From Mitsuokella sp047974105 (GTDB lineage: Bacteria > Bacillota > Negativicutes > Selenomonadales > Selenomonadaceae), in NCBI RefSeq assembly GCF_047974105.1, contig NZ_JBHYRS010000006.1:1-64000 (forward strand): a stretch of 64,000 bases of DNA. Direction: 5' to 3'. A program made the translations under genes and the position numbers. Shown here in pieces: positions 41,265 through 50,426 of the stretch. The notes beneath the pieces were generated by a model that was not told the DNA's origin, ran no database searches, and saw nothing but the letters and a program-made list of their open reading frames with translations. The first letter of the stretch is position 1. Each line of letters starts with the position of its first letter.

Positions 41265-42659
41265 TTATGAATTTTTCACGGGCGTGCCGTCCTTGGACTG
41301 GCTGAACAGCCAGTCGCGGATGGCTTCGATGTTATAGGCAAAGGACCATGTATACATGTGGTTGCCGCCGGCAAAAACCGTGTAATTGATATGGGCATTC
41401 TGTTTTTCGAGGTCTTTAACCTGCTGGTTAATGGTAGAAAGCGGGGCTTTGCTGTCCCAGAAGGTGTCGTTCTTCGCGACCTTTGTGCCGAGGGCCTCCC
41501 ATTTAGCCACGGCTTCATCCATGCCTGGATGCGCCTTGGTATCGCCCTCGCAGACCGTGATCCAGAGGTTCTTGTCCTTGAGTACTTTCATTTCGTCCGT
41601 ATTCCACTGGCAGGCCACGAGCCACTGCGCGGCGAAAAGGTTCGGATATTTGTCACTCAGAGCAATGTTCGTCATGCCTCCCTGCGACTGGCCCGTGCCG
41701 TAAATGCGGTTCGTATCAACGGCATAATTGTCGATGACGGACTGCAGGGCGTGGGAAACGAGCGTCAGCCCCGGTGTCCATGTGTTGCTGTCGGCCGTCA
41801 GCATGCCGATCTGATTGATGAGATCATCCGTGTACTGCGGTGCAAAGACGATGCAGGGATGTTTTGCCTGCGCCTCCGGCTCCGTCCAGACCGTCGCACC
41901 ATTGCCCTGGAAAAGCGGCGTCGCCGTCACATTAATATCCGCGCTGGCATCGGCCACAAAGAAGAGCAGCGGATATTTTTTGCTGCTGTCGTAGCCTTTT
42001 GGCAGATAGATATTGCAGGGCAGCTGATAGCCCGTCTCTGGGTCCGTGTAAGTGAACTGCTGGAACTGCTCGATTTCCGGCTCCGAGACGCTGCTGCTCG
42101 TCACCGTTTTGCCTTTGGCATGGTAAACCGTGCCGTCAATGGCCTTGATGTCCTTGAGCTGCTTAACTTTCACCGTAAGGTCCGGCAGCTGGCGGTCCGA
42201 ATGCATCGGGGCATCCTGCTGCATCTTATCGCTATTTCTCTGCGCGCCAGCAGCCATCTTTTTCTCATGCCCCGGCTGTTTGGCAAGATCGCCATCATAG
42301 ACCATATTCGTATGTGCAAGCTTCAGGAGTACATAACGTCCCGAGACTTTATTTGGTGTCGGGTTCGGCGTGACGTTTGTCGTGACGCTCTCAATTGTCT
42401 GACCCTCCACACTGAAATCATCTGCGGAAAGTTTCGTTCCATCAATAGCCTTTGGATATGTGACCACGGCAAAGGCTGGTTTCTCACCATCACCGTAGAC
42501 TCTCGCGATGACCGACACCGACTGGATGCCATTCTGCGCCGTTGCGGGTGTGGTGACAGCCGCTGCTGCCTGGGCCGTCGGCTCCGCCTGCAGTGCACCG
42601 CTAAACAAGACCCCTGTGGCAATGCCGGCACAAAGTGCCGCTTTTTTCCATTTCTTCAC
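41265..42659 (-). CDS. Secreted alpha/beta-hydrolase esterase
   Basis: The 464-residue protein has a signal peptide (residues 1-25, KKWKKAALCAGIATGVLF), an Ig-like N-terminal region and a PHB-depolymerase-like hydrolase domain from about 200. The nucleophile is Ser325 in GTGQSQGGM and the likely histidine is in GGNHMYTW. It probably cleaves polymeric or acylated substrates outside the membrane. The start is GTG at 42659 with AAAGGGG eight bases upstream. A strong hairpin precedes it. Confidence 0.85.
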   Translation of the reverse strand: MKKWKKAALCAGIATGVLFSGALQAEPTAQAAAAVTTPATAQNGIQSVSVIARVYGDGEKPAFAVVTYPKAIDGTKLSADDFSVEGQTIESVTTNVTPNPTPNKVSGRYVLLKLAHTNMVYDGDLAKQPGHEKKMAAGAQRNSDKMQQDAPMHSDRQLPDLTVKVKQLKDIKAIDGTVYHAKGKTVTSSSVSEPEIEQFQQFTYTDPETGYQLPCNIYLPKGYDSSKKYPLLFFVADASADINVTATPLFQGNGATVWTEPEAQAKHPCIVFAPQYTDDLINQIGMLTADSNTWTPGLTLVSHALQSVIDNYAVDTNRIYGTGQSQGGMTNIALSDKYPNLFAAQWLVACQWNTDEMKVLKDKNLWITVCEGDTKAHPGMDEAVAKWEALGTKVAKNDTFWDSKAPLSTINQQVKDLEKQNAHINYTVFAGGNHMYTWSFAYNIEAIRDWLFSQSKDGTPVKNS

Positions 42660-42679
42660 GATAAGTTCCCCTTTCGCAT

Positions 42680-42720
42680 AAAAAAAGACGCACTTCGCCA
42701 AGGAAGATGCGTCGATTTTT
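42680..42720. terminator. Hairpin with T-runs on both sides, leader of the esterase gene
   Basis: Stem GACGCACTTC/GAAG-A-TGCGTC (42687-42696 with 42703-42713) flanked by A7 and T7. On the minus strand it lies about 20 bases before the esterase start, so it is a possible attenuator; on the plus strand it is also a good terminator. Confidence 0.6.
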
Positions 42721-42895
42721 TTCGCCATACTGCGGCAGCCAAGCTGCCGTTAAATGGTCAGGCTCCAACACAGCCCGTATGTCATTATGACGATAATATA
42801 GCACAACAAGAATAGGAATCCCCTGAAAGAAACATGAGATTTTCCTAAAGAAAATACCGCTGCATCCTGCTGAAAACGCAGGAATGTTTTTTAGG

Positions 42896-43088
42896 CAAAG
42901 CAAAAGCCGCTCAATCTGTTTCGACTAAGCGGCTATTTGCTTTCTGTTTGTTTGTCCATGTAATTCTTACCGCATGAACCAATTAACGGCCCATCGGACT
43001 CGCCTCCCTGCTGTGCTGGAAGTGATATTCACAAGAGGTAAGAAGTCATTTCTCGTTGACCTTTGTCTATGACTTTCTTCCTTTGTTT
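42896..43088 (-). ncRNA. Small RNA candidate with consensus promoter and terminator
   Basis: A perfect promoter (43095-43123) is followed by about 190 bases without any frame longer than nine codons and then by a terminator (stem 42905-42911 with 42928-42934, tail TTTTGCTTT). A GGGAGGCGAG segment precedes ATG-GGC-CGT-TAA, so a three-residue leader peptide is conceivable. No known RNA family was recognised. Confidence 0.55.
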
Positions 43089-43094
43089 AATTGT

Positions 43095-43123
43095 ATTATA
43101 GCAGGAAGGTGTAATATTGTCAA
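43095..43123 (-). promoter_or_regulatory. Perfect consensus promoter
   Basis: Minus strand TTGACA (complement of 43118-43123), 17-base spacer, TATAAT (complement of 43095-43100). It drives the RNA candidate at 42896-43088. Confidence 0.85.
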
Positions 43124-43186
43124 GTTTTTGCTAAAAATTTCTCGATTTTTTGTAACATGGGTATGTACTCAATGGACAAACAAAAA

Positions 43187-43402
43187 TCAACTTTTTGTCT
43201 TCGCCGGCAGGTCATAGTCCTCCGGATAGCGCTGAATATCCTCGACCATATGCGTGATGAACTCTCTGCACTTGCCGCAGCCCGTGCTGCAGCCCGTCTT
43301 GGCAGAGACTTCATCAAAGGTTTTGGCACCGGCTGCCACGGCATCGACGATATCGCCGTAACTCACACGGCGGCAATGACAGGCAATCTTATCGCGTTTC
43401 AT
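43187..43402 (-). CDS. BFD-like [2Fe-2S] domain protein
   Basis: The 71-residue protein is a single BFD domain: ACHCRRVSYGDIVDAV and TGCSTGCGKCREFI give four cysteines in CxC...CxxC spacing for a [2Fe-2S] cluster. Such domains hand electrons to partner proteins or help assemble redox enzymes. AAGGGAAG supports the start at 43402. It follows parB by 42 bases on the same strand; a functional link to partitioning is not obvious. Confidence 0.85.
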   Translation of the reverse strand: MKRDKIACHCRRVSYGDIVDAVAAGAKTFDEVSAKTGCSTGCGKCREFITHMVEDIQRYPEDYDLPAKTKS

Positions 43403-43444
43403 AAAAACCGCTTCCCTTCTAAGAATCACAGCATCACAGTTTTC

Positions 43445-44539
43445 TCAGTTCTTCAGCATTTCGCGAATGACCTTTTTCGTATGGTCGGAAAGGTTGTCGG
43501 CCAAATCCAGCGTCTGCTCCATGAAATCCTTAAAAGCCTGCACCTCATCGTGATTGACAGCAAGAGGCACGAAGTCAAAGTCGCTGGGCTTTTTGACTTT
43601 CGTTGAGAACACGTACTGGTATTTTTCGAGCGGCTTCTTCGCCTGCGCGAAAATGGCATCGACATCCTCGGGCTTTTCTGCCTGCTTGAGCTCCTGACGC
43701 ATGGCAGGCTTGAGTTCAAGATAATACCCCATCTCATAGATGTATTCCTGCAGTTCCTGCGGAACGTCGCAGAGCATGTTCGCCGCGGCCTGCGAGATTT
43801 TACGCTGGTCGTAGGCATCGAGGAGTTCAGGGATGAGTTTTTCAAGTCGGCGGTAGAAAAAGACCGTCGCGCGGCTGACGCCAAATAACTTGGCCACGGC
43901 CGTGTTGACGTCAACGCCGGAGCCGTAGAAGGCCTCTTCTTTCTCGAGCAGGGCCATCTCGCTGTAGCAGTGAATGCGCACGGCCGAATTTTCCTTGGCG
44001 CGCTGCGCGATATTCGTCAGAATGACGATGCGGCGGGCCGTCGGTTCCGTGATCTGGTCGTGCTTGTAGACCTTGCAGGGGATTTTCTTGTACTTCTCGT
44101 CCTGCGTGACTTCGTAAAGTTCCTGATAAACCATGCGGCGCGTGTGGCCGCCAAGAATCATGTATTTGCCGTCTTCCTGCTCCCAGACCGTGCAGGGATG
44201 CCAAAGGCCGTATTTATAGACCGACTGGAAAATCAGGGCATACTGCTCGGGGCTCGGTTTGCCAAAGAAGTTCCACTCATCGGGAGCTGCTTCGAGCTTG
44301 TCGATGTCGATGAGCTCCTCATGATGAGCCGGCAGCAGGGAGTCCACGCGGTCTTCCTGTCCCTGTTCGTCCTTTGCGGGAGCCGACACAGGCTTGGCCA
44401 TCAAGGCCTGCAGTTCGGCGAGGCGTTCCGGCGAGATACTCGTCCCAGCTTTCTGCGTAGGAGCCGACGACATGGCGCCGACATCATCAAATACCGGCGT
44501 CTGCTGTGCGGAAATGGAGAATTTCTGTCTCTTAGCCAA
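43445..44539 (-). CDS. parB: ParB-type centromere-binding protein
   Basis: The 364-residue protein has a ParB/Srx N-terminal domain (LIDIDKLEAAPDEWNFFGKP, then GGHTRR at 130-135, the CTP-binding signature in altered form) and a central helix-turn-helix (VNTAVAKLFGVSRATVFFY). The first 75 residues are a flexible tail. ParB binds parS, spreads or slides with CTP, and links DNA to ParA. Its start overlaps the parA stop by eight bases. Divergence from chromosomal ParB suggests a plasmid or chromid system. Confidence 0.85.
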   Translation of the reverse strand: MAKRQKFSISAQQTPVFDDVGAMSSAPTQKAGTSISPERLAELQALMAKPVSAPAKDEQGQEDRVDSLLPAHHEELIDIDKLEAAPDEWNFFGKPSPEQYALIFQSVYKYGLWHPCTVWEQEDGKYMILGGHTRRMVYQELYEVTQDEKYKKIPCKVYKHDQITEPTARRIVILTNIAQRAKENSAVRIHCYSEMALLEKEEAFYGSGVDVNTAVAKLFGVSRATVFFYRRLEKLIPELLDAYDQRKISQAAANMLCDVPQELQEYIYEMGYYLELKPAMRQELKQAEKPEDVDAIFAQAKKPLEKYQYVFSTKVKKPSDFDFVPLAVNHDEVQAFKDFMEQTLDLADNLSDHTKKVIREMLKN

Positions 44540-45506
44540 TGCGGTTCAATACCTCCTCTACGAGTTTCGAATAAGCACGCGTCGCTTTGCCCGAAGGATA
44601 GGCTTCCGTCACAGGCAGATGACGCGCTTCGGCTTTATGCGCATCCTCCGAATGGGGGACAATCGTATCGAGAATCAAAGGCGCGTATTTCTGACGGATC
44701 TGCGGCACATAGTCATGGGCCACGGCCGTGCGCATGTTGATGGATTCAAAGAAAATGCCGGCCACGCGGAGATCCGGATTCGAATTGCGAATTTTTGCGG
44801 CATAGCCAAGCACCGTATCGACGCCGTCGACGGAATCGTCGGCAGCATTCACAGGAATCATAAGGTACTGCACGGCCCGCATGACCTGCGCAATCTCGTT
44901 GTCGACGGCCGGACGGCAGTCAAAGATGATGTAATCGTAAAAGCCGCTGAGCTCCTGCAACATGATTTTATACGCGTTGATGCCGAGCATGACGGCATCG
45001 AGCAGCGTCTTCGTCGTCGCCGTGTAGCGGTCGTCATTCGGGATGATGTCAACATTGGCATTCTGCGTGGAAAGCGTAAATTCCTTCATCGGTTTCGGAT
45101 TGTCCGAAAGGATGTTGAGGACAGCCGAACTCAGCTGCACATCGCCGCGGTATTCCTTTGGATGGTAGCCAAAGCGTTTCGAGAGATTGCCCTGCGGGTC
45201 CGCGTCGATGAGCAACACGCGGTAATCGCGTCTGCCGAGGAGATCCGCAAAAGCCGCTGCGGAAGTCGTCTTGCCGACGCCGCCTTTGTGGGAACAGAAT
45301 GCAATAGTCTTAGCCATAAAAATAGATGCTCCTTCTCCGCCGCTTTCCAGCACGCGGCTTCTATACTTTTGAACCACTAACTGCAAGGCCTCATCGAGAA
45401 GCGCTGTCTTCTGCCTGCCCATGGCATCTGCCACCACGCAGAACTTTTCGTAAAGCACCTTCGATACCGACGATGAGAATCTGGTCCGAGGATTGTTTCG
45501 GGACAT
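44532..45506 (-). CDS. parA: ParA-type ATPase with N-terminal ribbon-helix-helix-like extension
   Basis: The 324-residue protein has a ParA/MinD fold from residue 64 with deviant Walker A CSHKGGVGKTT, LLIDADPQGNLS and YIIFDCRPAVD. Residues 8-50 (TRFSSSVSKVLYEKF, KTALLDEALQLVVQKY) look like a ribbon-helix-helix DNA-binding segment. Most ParA proteins have no such domain or a helix-turn-helix. AAGGA supports the start at 45506, but an internal ATG at 45317 also has AGGAGC upstream, so a short ParA may be made too. It partitions the replicon together with ParB. Confidence 0.87.
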   Translation of the reverse strand: MSRNNPRTRFSSSVSKVLYEKFCVVADAMGRQKTALLDEALQLVVQKYRSRVLESGGEGASIFMAKTIAFCSHKGGVGKTTSAAAFADLLGRRDYRVLLIDADPQGNLSKRFGYHPKEYRGDVQLSSAVLNILSDNPKPMKEFTLSTQNANVDIIPNDDRYTATTKTLLDAVMLGINAYKIMLQELSGFYDYIIFDCRPAVDNEIAQVMRAVQYLMIPVNAADDSVDGVDTVLGYAAKIRNSNPDLRVAGIFFESINMRTAVAHDYVPQIRQKYAPLILDTIVPHSEDAHKAEARHLPVTEAYPSGKATRAYSKLVEEVLNRIG

Positions 45507-45642
45507 GAACGCCCATCCTTCCCCTGCTATCGGATAATTGAAAACTTTTTTAACTTTTTCGGTACAAAACTATCATACAAAAATTATATCACCCGCCTGT
45601 GTCAAACACAACCGCCTAAGCGAAAAATGAACGTGAAAAGCT

Positions 45643-45668
45643 GAAAAAGTCCAGCGCTGGACTTTTTC
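45643..45668. repeat. 26-bp palindrome, copy 4 of 5
   Basis: Perfect palindrome, centre GC as in copy 1, extended by one T-A pair. It lies 137 bases upstream of parA and next to a separate terminator for allE. Confidence 0.9.
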
Positions 45669-45700
45669 AAAAAAATAAGACCTGCCGAAAGGCAAGGTCT
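45669..45700 (-). terminator. Terminator of allC-allE
   Basis: Stem AGACCT(T)GCC/GGCAGGTCT with loop TTTC (45678-45700), followed on the minus strand by TTATTTTTTT. Confidence 0.8.
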
Positions 45701-45752
45701 CATTCCTAAATACTTGCTAATATTCGCTTGTCACCTGTCAGACAGGGAAAGC

Positions 45753-46514
45753 TCAGAGCAGCACGTCGCGGTTGCAGTCTTTCGAATAGATGTAGGCAAA
45801 CGGCTCGCGGCCAACGCCGTAGGCGCCCTGTGGGACGTACGGACCGAACCACATGAAATCGCCCTTCTCGATTGGCAGCCACTGCTGTTCCATGATGTAC
45901 ATGCCGGAGCCCGTCAGGACATAAGCGCCGTGCTCCTGTACGTGCGTTTCAACGAAGGAATGGCAGCCACCCGGTTCAAAGGAAAGGATTTGCATATTCA
46001 TGTCAAAACCGAGATCATCCTTCGGCAGCAGGTCCTTGATGCCGACATTATCCATGCCTTCATAGACTTCATACTTCATCTCGTTGACATTGCCCGTGAC
46101 GATATGGGCTTTCGTGCCGGCAAGCGGGATGTATTTCTGCTTGTAGAATAACAGCTTCGTGCCATCCTCTGCCGTGAAGTCAACACCGTACTCTGCCGGA
46201 GCAAAGAGGTAGCCGCCGGCCGTCAAATCATAGACATTGTCGCCGGCCTTGACTTTAGCGCTGCCATTGACTACATAGATGAAACTCTCAACGCCTTCCT
46301 CGCTGGCCAGCGGCGTCGCCGTATGGCCGTCCTTCTGTGCCGTGATGATGTACTGGACGAAGCTGGCGCCCATTTTCGGCGAAGCGACGATGCTGACGCG
46401 GCAGCCCTTGATGGCTGGGATGACATTATTGACGAGCCCGCCTTCCGGCAGCACGGCCCAAAGGCCTGGTTTTACAATAGCACGGGTGGAAAGGGGATGT
46501 TCTGGGTAACTCAT
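45753..46514 (-). CDS. allE: (S)-ureidoglycine aminohydrolase
   Basis: The 253-residue bicupin matches AllE: MSYPEHPLSTRAIVKPGLWAVL, VESFIYVVNGSAKVKAG, and metal-binding FEPGGCHSFVETHVQEHGAYVL with FMWFGPYVPQGAYG. AllE removes ammonia from ureidoglycine to give ureidoglycolate, using manganese. It ends the allC-allE pair and completes the step after AllC. Three bases separate it from allC. Confidence 0.95.
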   Translation of the reverse strand: MSYPEHPLSTRAIVKPGLWAVLPEGGLVNNVIPAIKGCRVSIVASPKMGASFVQYIITAQKDGHTATPLASEEGVESFIYVVNGSAKVKAGDNVYDLTAGGYLFAPAEYGVDFTAEDGTKLLFYKQKYIPLAGTKAHIVTGNVNEMKYEVYEGMDNVGIKDLLPKDDLGFDMNMQILSFEPGGCHSFVETHVQEHGAYVLTGSGMYIMEQQWLPIEKGDFMWFGPYVPQGAYGVGREPFAYIYSKDCNRDVLL

Positions 46515-46517
46515 AAT

Positions 46518-47756
46518 TTATTCGCTCCAATCTTCTAACATGTGAATCACAACACGGACAGCACGCGCGAAATCTTCGGGCTCGCTGTATTCTTCTGGGC
46601 AGTGGCTGCGTCCGTCCCGGCTTGGGACAAACAGCATGGCTGCAGGCACCCTGCGGGCAATCGGCAGGGCATCGTGGCCGGCGCCGCTCGCCAGGGCCAT
46701 ATAGGGGATATCTTCTTCTGTCATGGCCTCGCTGAGGCGTGCCATGAGCGTTTCATCCATCTTGACGGGGGCCACGGTCAGCTTTTCCTGCGTCTTGACC
46801 GCAAGGTCATTTGCAGCAGCTGCTTTGTGCAAAGCGTCAAAGCATGTTTCCACAACCTCATCGCGGACAGCAGCGTCAAGGCTGCGCACATCGAGAGTCA
46901 AATGAACAAAAGCTGGCACCGTATTGACCGTCCCCGGCTTTACCTCGCAGACACCAACGGTCGCGACAACGTCAGGAGCAGCGCGCTCCGCAGCGGCTTT
47001 CTGTGCCGTCAGGATAAAGGCGGCGGCCGCTGTCAGGGCATCGGCGCGCATCGTCATCGGCGTCGTGCCCGCATGGTCGGCGCGTCCCGTGATCTCGATA
47101 TCAAAACGCCGCATGCCGACAATGCCGGTCACAAGGCCAAGAGGAAGCTCCGACTGATAAAGCCTTGCTCCCTGCTCAATATGGATTTCCAGAAAACCCG
47201 CGATATTTTCGACGGGCCAGACATCTTCTGCTATTTTTTCAGGGTCATAGCCAAATTTCTGCATAGCCTCATAGCAGCTGAGGCCATCTGCATCGCAGTA
47301 GTTTTTAAGTTCCGCGGGTTTCAATTCACCGAGCAAAGCCTTGCTCGAAAGGAAGCCGCCACCAAAACGCACGCCTTCTTCATCATTGAAAGCGACAATT
47401 TCCAGCGTGAAGGGCAGGGTATTCGGAGAAAAATGACGTGCAATCTCAATGCCGCAGACCACACCGGCAATCCCGTCGTAGGCACCGCCTTCGACGACAC
47501 TGTCATAATGCGAGCCGATGATAAAGCGTTTCTCGCTTTTCCCCGGCAGAAAGCCGTGCAGGGCACCGCTGTGATCGCGGCAGGTCGAAAGGCCTGCTTC
47601 TTTCATCATTTTTTCCAGGCAGACAAGGGCATCTTCCGCTTCTTTCGTAAAGGGCAGCCTCGTCACGCCTTTTTCCGTGGCAGAATAATGGGAAAGCGCA
47701 GCGAGCTCCTGCTGGATGCGCCGGGCAATACTGCCAACCATTTGTTCTTCTAACAT
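46518..47756 (-). CDS. allC: Allantoate amidohydrolase
   Basis: The 412-residue M20-type hydrolase has metal motifs GSHYDSVVEGGAYDGIAGV, NDEEGVRFG, HIEQG and a C-terminal GAGHDALPI. It converts allantoate to ureidoglycine, ammonia and CO2. Adjacency to allE and pucR makes this the best allC of the three similar genes in the window. The start at 47756 follows GGAGG by ten bases; a GTG one codon earlier is possible. Confidence 0.9.
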   Translation of the reverse strand: MLEEQMVGSIARRIQQELAALSHYSATEKGVTRLPFTKEAEDALVCLEKMMKEAGLSTCRDHSGALHGFLPGKSEKRFIIGSHYDSVVEGGAYDGIAGVVCGIEIARHFSPNTLPFTLEIVAFNDEEGVRFGGGFLSSKALLGELKPAELKNYCDADGLSCYEAMQKFGYDPEKIAEDVWPVENIAGFLEIHIEQGARLYQSELPLGLVTGIVGMRRFDIEITGRADHAGTTPMTMRADALTAAAAFILTAQKAAAERAAPDVVATVGVCEVKPGTVNTVPAFVHLTLDVRSLDAAVRDEVVETCFDALHKAAAANDLAVKTQEKLTVAPVKMDETLMARLSEAMTEEDIPYMALASGAGHDALPIARRVPAAMLFVPSRDGRSHCPEEYSEPEDFARAVRVVIHMLEDWSE

Positions 47757-47819
47757 CACATGTATACCTCCCATAAGCCCTTCTACATGGTATAATTATC
47801 GCAAAAGGGGGAAATTCTC

Positions 47820-49085
47820 ATGCCTACGATATCCTGGCTCATCAAGGAGAGCGGGCTCAGCAGCCTGCGCCTCCTGACTGGCCTTTCCCACGGCGAACAG
47901 ATCATCCGCAGTGTCAACGTGCTCGATAATCCGGACGTCCTGAAATGGTTCCAGAAAGATGAATTCATCCTGACAACAGGCTATGTCTTTAAGGATTCAC
48001 CAGAACTGCAGAAAAGCATCATCCGCAATATGAAGGAAATCGGCTGTGCGGGCCTCGGCGTTAAAGTGCGCCGTTTTTTCCGCACCGTGCCGGTGCCGCT
48101 TCTCGAAGAAGCCAGCCGCCTCGACTTTCCCGTCGTCGAGCTGCCTTTCTTCTACGGCTTTTCGACGATATCCCAGTGCATCTTTGAAGAGATTTACCGG
48201 GAGAAACTGCGCGGCGAAGGCGTCGATGAGCTGACTTCGGACGAACATCCGGCAGCTGCAAGTGCGGAAATTCCGGATCCCGATATCAGCCTTTCCGGCG
48301 GGCAGGGGCGTGCTTATTTCCTGCAGGCCCTGTTCCACAGCCGCGGTCGGCGCGGCATCAACGAGCTCAAGTCGCTCTGTGCCTTTTACGGCTTCGACTA
48401 CCGCAAAGCCTGGATCTGTCTCGCCATGCCTTTGCCGGATGACCCCGACGAACGCCGCAAGCTTCTTCCCATTCTGCAGGAAAATATTCCCCAGCATGTA
48501 CCGGAAGGGGCCACGCTTTTCCTCTGCCACAGCGACAATCTCTGTGTCTTCTTCCTGCTGTTTCCCTCAAGCTGCCATCGCCTGCATGCCATGCATGAAG
48601 TAAAGCACGCTATGCAGGAATTGAAAGAAGACCTCAAGGCTAAGGGAATATCGCTTCCCATCGGCCTCAGCGGCTGTCACCGCCGTGTCGAAGACCTTGC
48701 CGAAAGTCTCAAGGAGAGCCTGCGCGCCATGAATCTCGCGCGCGAACTCGGACAGGACGGACCTGCCGACTACCTGACGCAGCTGCCGCTCCATTTCCTG
48801 AGCAATCAGCCGGAGCCTTCGCATCTCGCGCTGCTCCTGCGCATGAACATCCTGAAGCCCCTGCTTGACTACGATGCGGCCAACGGCGCGGAGCTCGTTG
48901 AAACGCTCAAGGCTTATTTCCAGCACAATTACAACGCTGCCGCAACGGCCAAGGCCCTGTACCTGCACCGGAACACCATGACAAACCGACTGGAAAAAAT
49001 CCGCGAACTCCTCGATACGGATTTCAGCAATGCCGATGAGAATTTCCTGATTTACTTAAGCCTGCTTTCGCATGAGCAGGAATAA
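47820..49085 (+). CDS. pucR: PucR family purine-catabolism regulator
   Basis: The 421-residue protein has the PucR N-terminal domain (residues 1-125), a CdaR GGDEF-like middle and a C-terminal PucR helix-turn-helix (LKAYFQHNYNAAATAKALYLHRNTM, in part; NRLEKI). PucR proteins activate ureide and purine genes, often with allantoin-type effectors. It is divergent from allC-allE (63 bases, TATAAT at 47791 with no clear -35, as expected of an activated promoter) and convergent with the transporter-allB operon. Confidence 0.92.
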   Translation: MPTISWLIKESGLSSLRLLTGLSHGEQIIRSVNVLDNPDVLKWFQKDEFILTTGYVFKDSPELQKSIIRNMKEIGCAGLGVKVRRFFRTVPVPLLEEASRLDFPVVELPFFYGFSTISQCIFEEIYREKLRGEGVDELTSDEHPAAASAEIPDPDISLSGGQGRAYFLQALFHSRGRRGINELKSLCAFYGFDYRKAWICLAMPLPDDPDERRKLLPILQENIPQHVPEGATLFLCHSDNLCVFFLLFPSSCHRLHAMHEVKHAMQELKEDLKAKGISLPIGLSGCHRRVEDLAESLKESLRAMNLARELGQDGPADYLTQLPLHFLSNQPEPSHLALLLRMNILKPLLDYDAANGAELVETLKAYFQHNYNAAATAKALYLHRNTMTNRLEKIRELLDTDFSNADENFLIYLSLLSHEQE

Positions 49086-49100
49086 AAAACATTGCAGACC

Positions 49101-50393
49101 TTATTCATCGGCCAGAGCATAGAGGGCTCTTGCGAGGACATCCGTACCGGCTGCGATGTCTTCAAAATCTGTCCATTCCTGCGGGCTGTGGCTGATGCCG
49201 TCACGGCTCGGCACGAACAGCATGCCGACGGGGGCAAATTCACCGACGAGCATGGAATCATGAAAGGCGCCGCTGATGGTCTTCATGTACGGGATGCCGA
49301 GTTCTTCGGCTGCTGCTGTGAGTTTTGCCTGAATCTCTTCACTGCAGGGCATCGGATGATCGTCGTTGTATTCCCTGCCCGTGAGTTTCACCTGCCGCTT
49401 CGCGGCGATTTCCTCGAACTTGCCTAAGATTTTCTGGGTGAGTTCTTTTTTATGCGCGAAACTTGCGTCACGCACATCGAGGGAAAAATCAACCTCACCG
49501 GGAATGACATTGACGGCTCCCGGGATGACATTCATGCGGCCAACCGTAGCCGTCGCATAGTCATCGGGACCCAGGGAAGCTTTTGTCAGTTCCTCAGCTG
49601 CGAGCGCCATTTCCGCGCTGGCCATCAGAGCATCGCGGCGGCGTGCCATGCTCGTACCGCCGGCATGCGACTGACGGCCCGTGACCTTGAAATCGTAGAC
49701 ACTCGGCGCGCAGATGGTCCTGACGATGCCGAGTGTCTTGCCTTCGCGCTCGAGTTCACCCGTCTGGTCGATGTGGAGCTCGACCGCTGCTTTGACATCG
49801 CCGCGGCGGACAGGGACTTCATCGAAATGATCCACTGGGAAGTCGAGGGACTGCAAGACTTCATAGAGGCTTTTGCCATCTTTATCCTTGAGCTTCTTGG
49901 CTTCCTCAGCGCCTAATTTACCGGCCAGAGCACGGCTACCGAGACAGCCGAGGCCAAAACGCGTCGGCTCTTCGGACGTGTAGACGACTACGACAATGCT
50001 GCGTCTCGGGCGAAGCTGTGCTTCCTCCAAAAGGCGAATGGACTCAAGCCCCGCGACCACGCCGCTCATGCCATCAAACATGCCGGCATTGAGCACCGTG
50101 TCAATATGAGAGCCCGTCCAGATTGGCGCAAGCACCGGCTCCGTACCTTCGTACGTGCCGAAGATATTGCCGGCCGCGTCCTCGCGGATGCTTAAGCCCA
50201 GCTGCTGCATTTCCTGTTTGATGTAATTGCGGGCTGCGACTTCAAGCTCCGTAAAGAGCACGCGCGTCGTGCCGAATTCCGGTGTGGAATTAAAATGATT
50301 GAGATTGCGCAGGATGCGCTCGATATTGGCAGCACTGGCTTTTGGCAGTAAATCCGTCTGGAGGCTGTCTTCCTGTTCATATGCCAGATTCAT
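49101..50393 (-). CDS. M20-family amidohydrolase (AllC/HyuC type), second copy
   Basis: The 430-residue protein has GSHIDTVLNAGMFDGMSGV, TSEEPTRFG and HIDQTGELE with GAFHDSMLV, the metal and substrate motifs of the carbamoylase-allantoate family. Compared with the 46518 copy its ligand context differs (HIDQ for HIEQ). It could act on ureidoglycolate (releasing urea as in UAH enzymes) or on N-carbamoyl amino acids. It is the last gene of the ABC-allB operon. Confidence 0.87.
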   Translation of the reverse strand: MNLAYEQEDSLQTDLLPKASAANIERILRNLNHFNSTPEFGTTRVLFTELEVAARNYIKQEMQQLGLSIREDAAGNIFGTYEGTEPVLAPIWTGSHIDTVLNAGMFDGMSGVVAGLESIRLLEEAQLRPRRSIVVVVYTSEEPTRFGLGCLGSRALAGKLGAEEAKKLKDKDGKSLYEVLQSLDFPVDHFDEVPVRRGDVKAAVELHIDQTGELEREGKTLGIVRTICAPSVYDFKVTGRQSHAGGTSMARRRDALMASAEMALAAEELTKASLGPDDYATATVGRMNVIPGAVNVIPGEVDFSLDVRDASFAHKKELTQKILGKFEEIAAKRQVKLTGREYNDDHPMPCSEEIQAKLTAAAEELGIPYMKTISGAFHDSMLVGEFAPVGMLFVPSRDGISHSPQEWTDFEDIAAGTDVLARALYALADE

Positions 50394-50426
50394 GCGAATG
50401 ACCTTCTTTCTGCTTGTTATCTCCTA

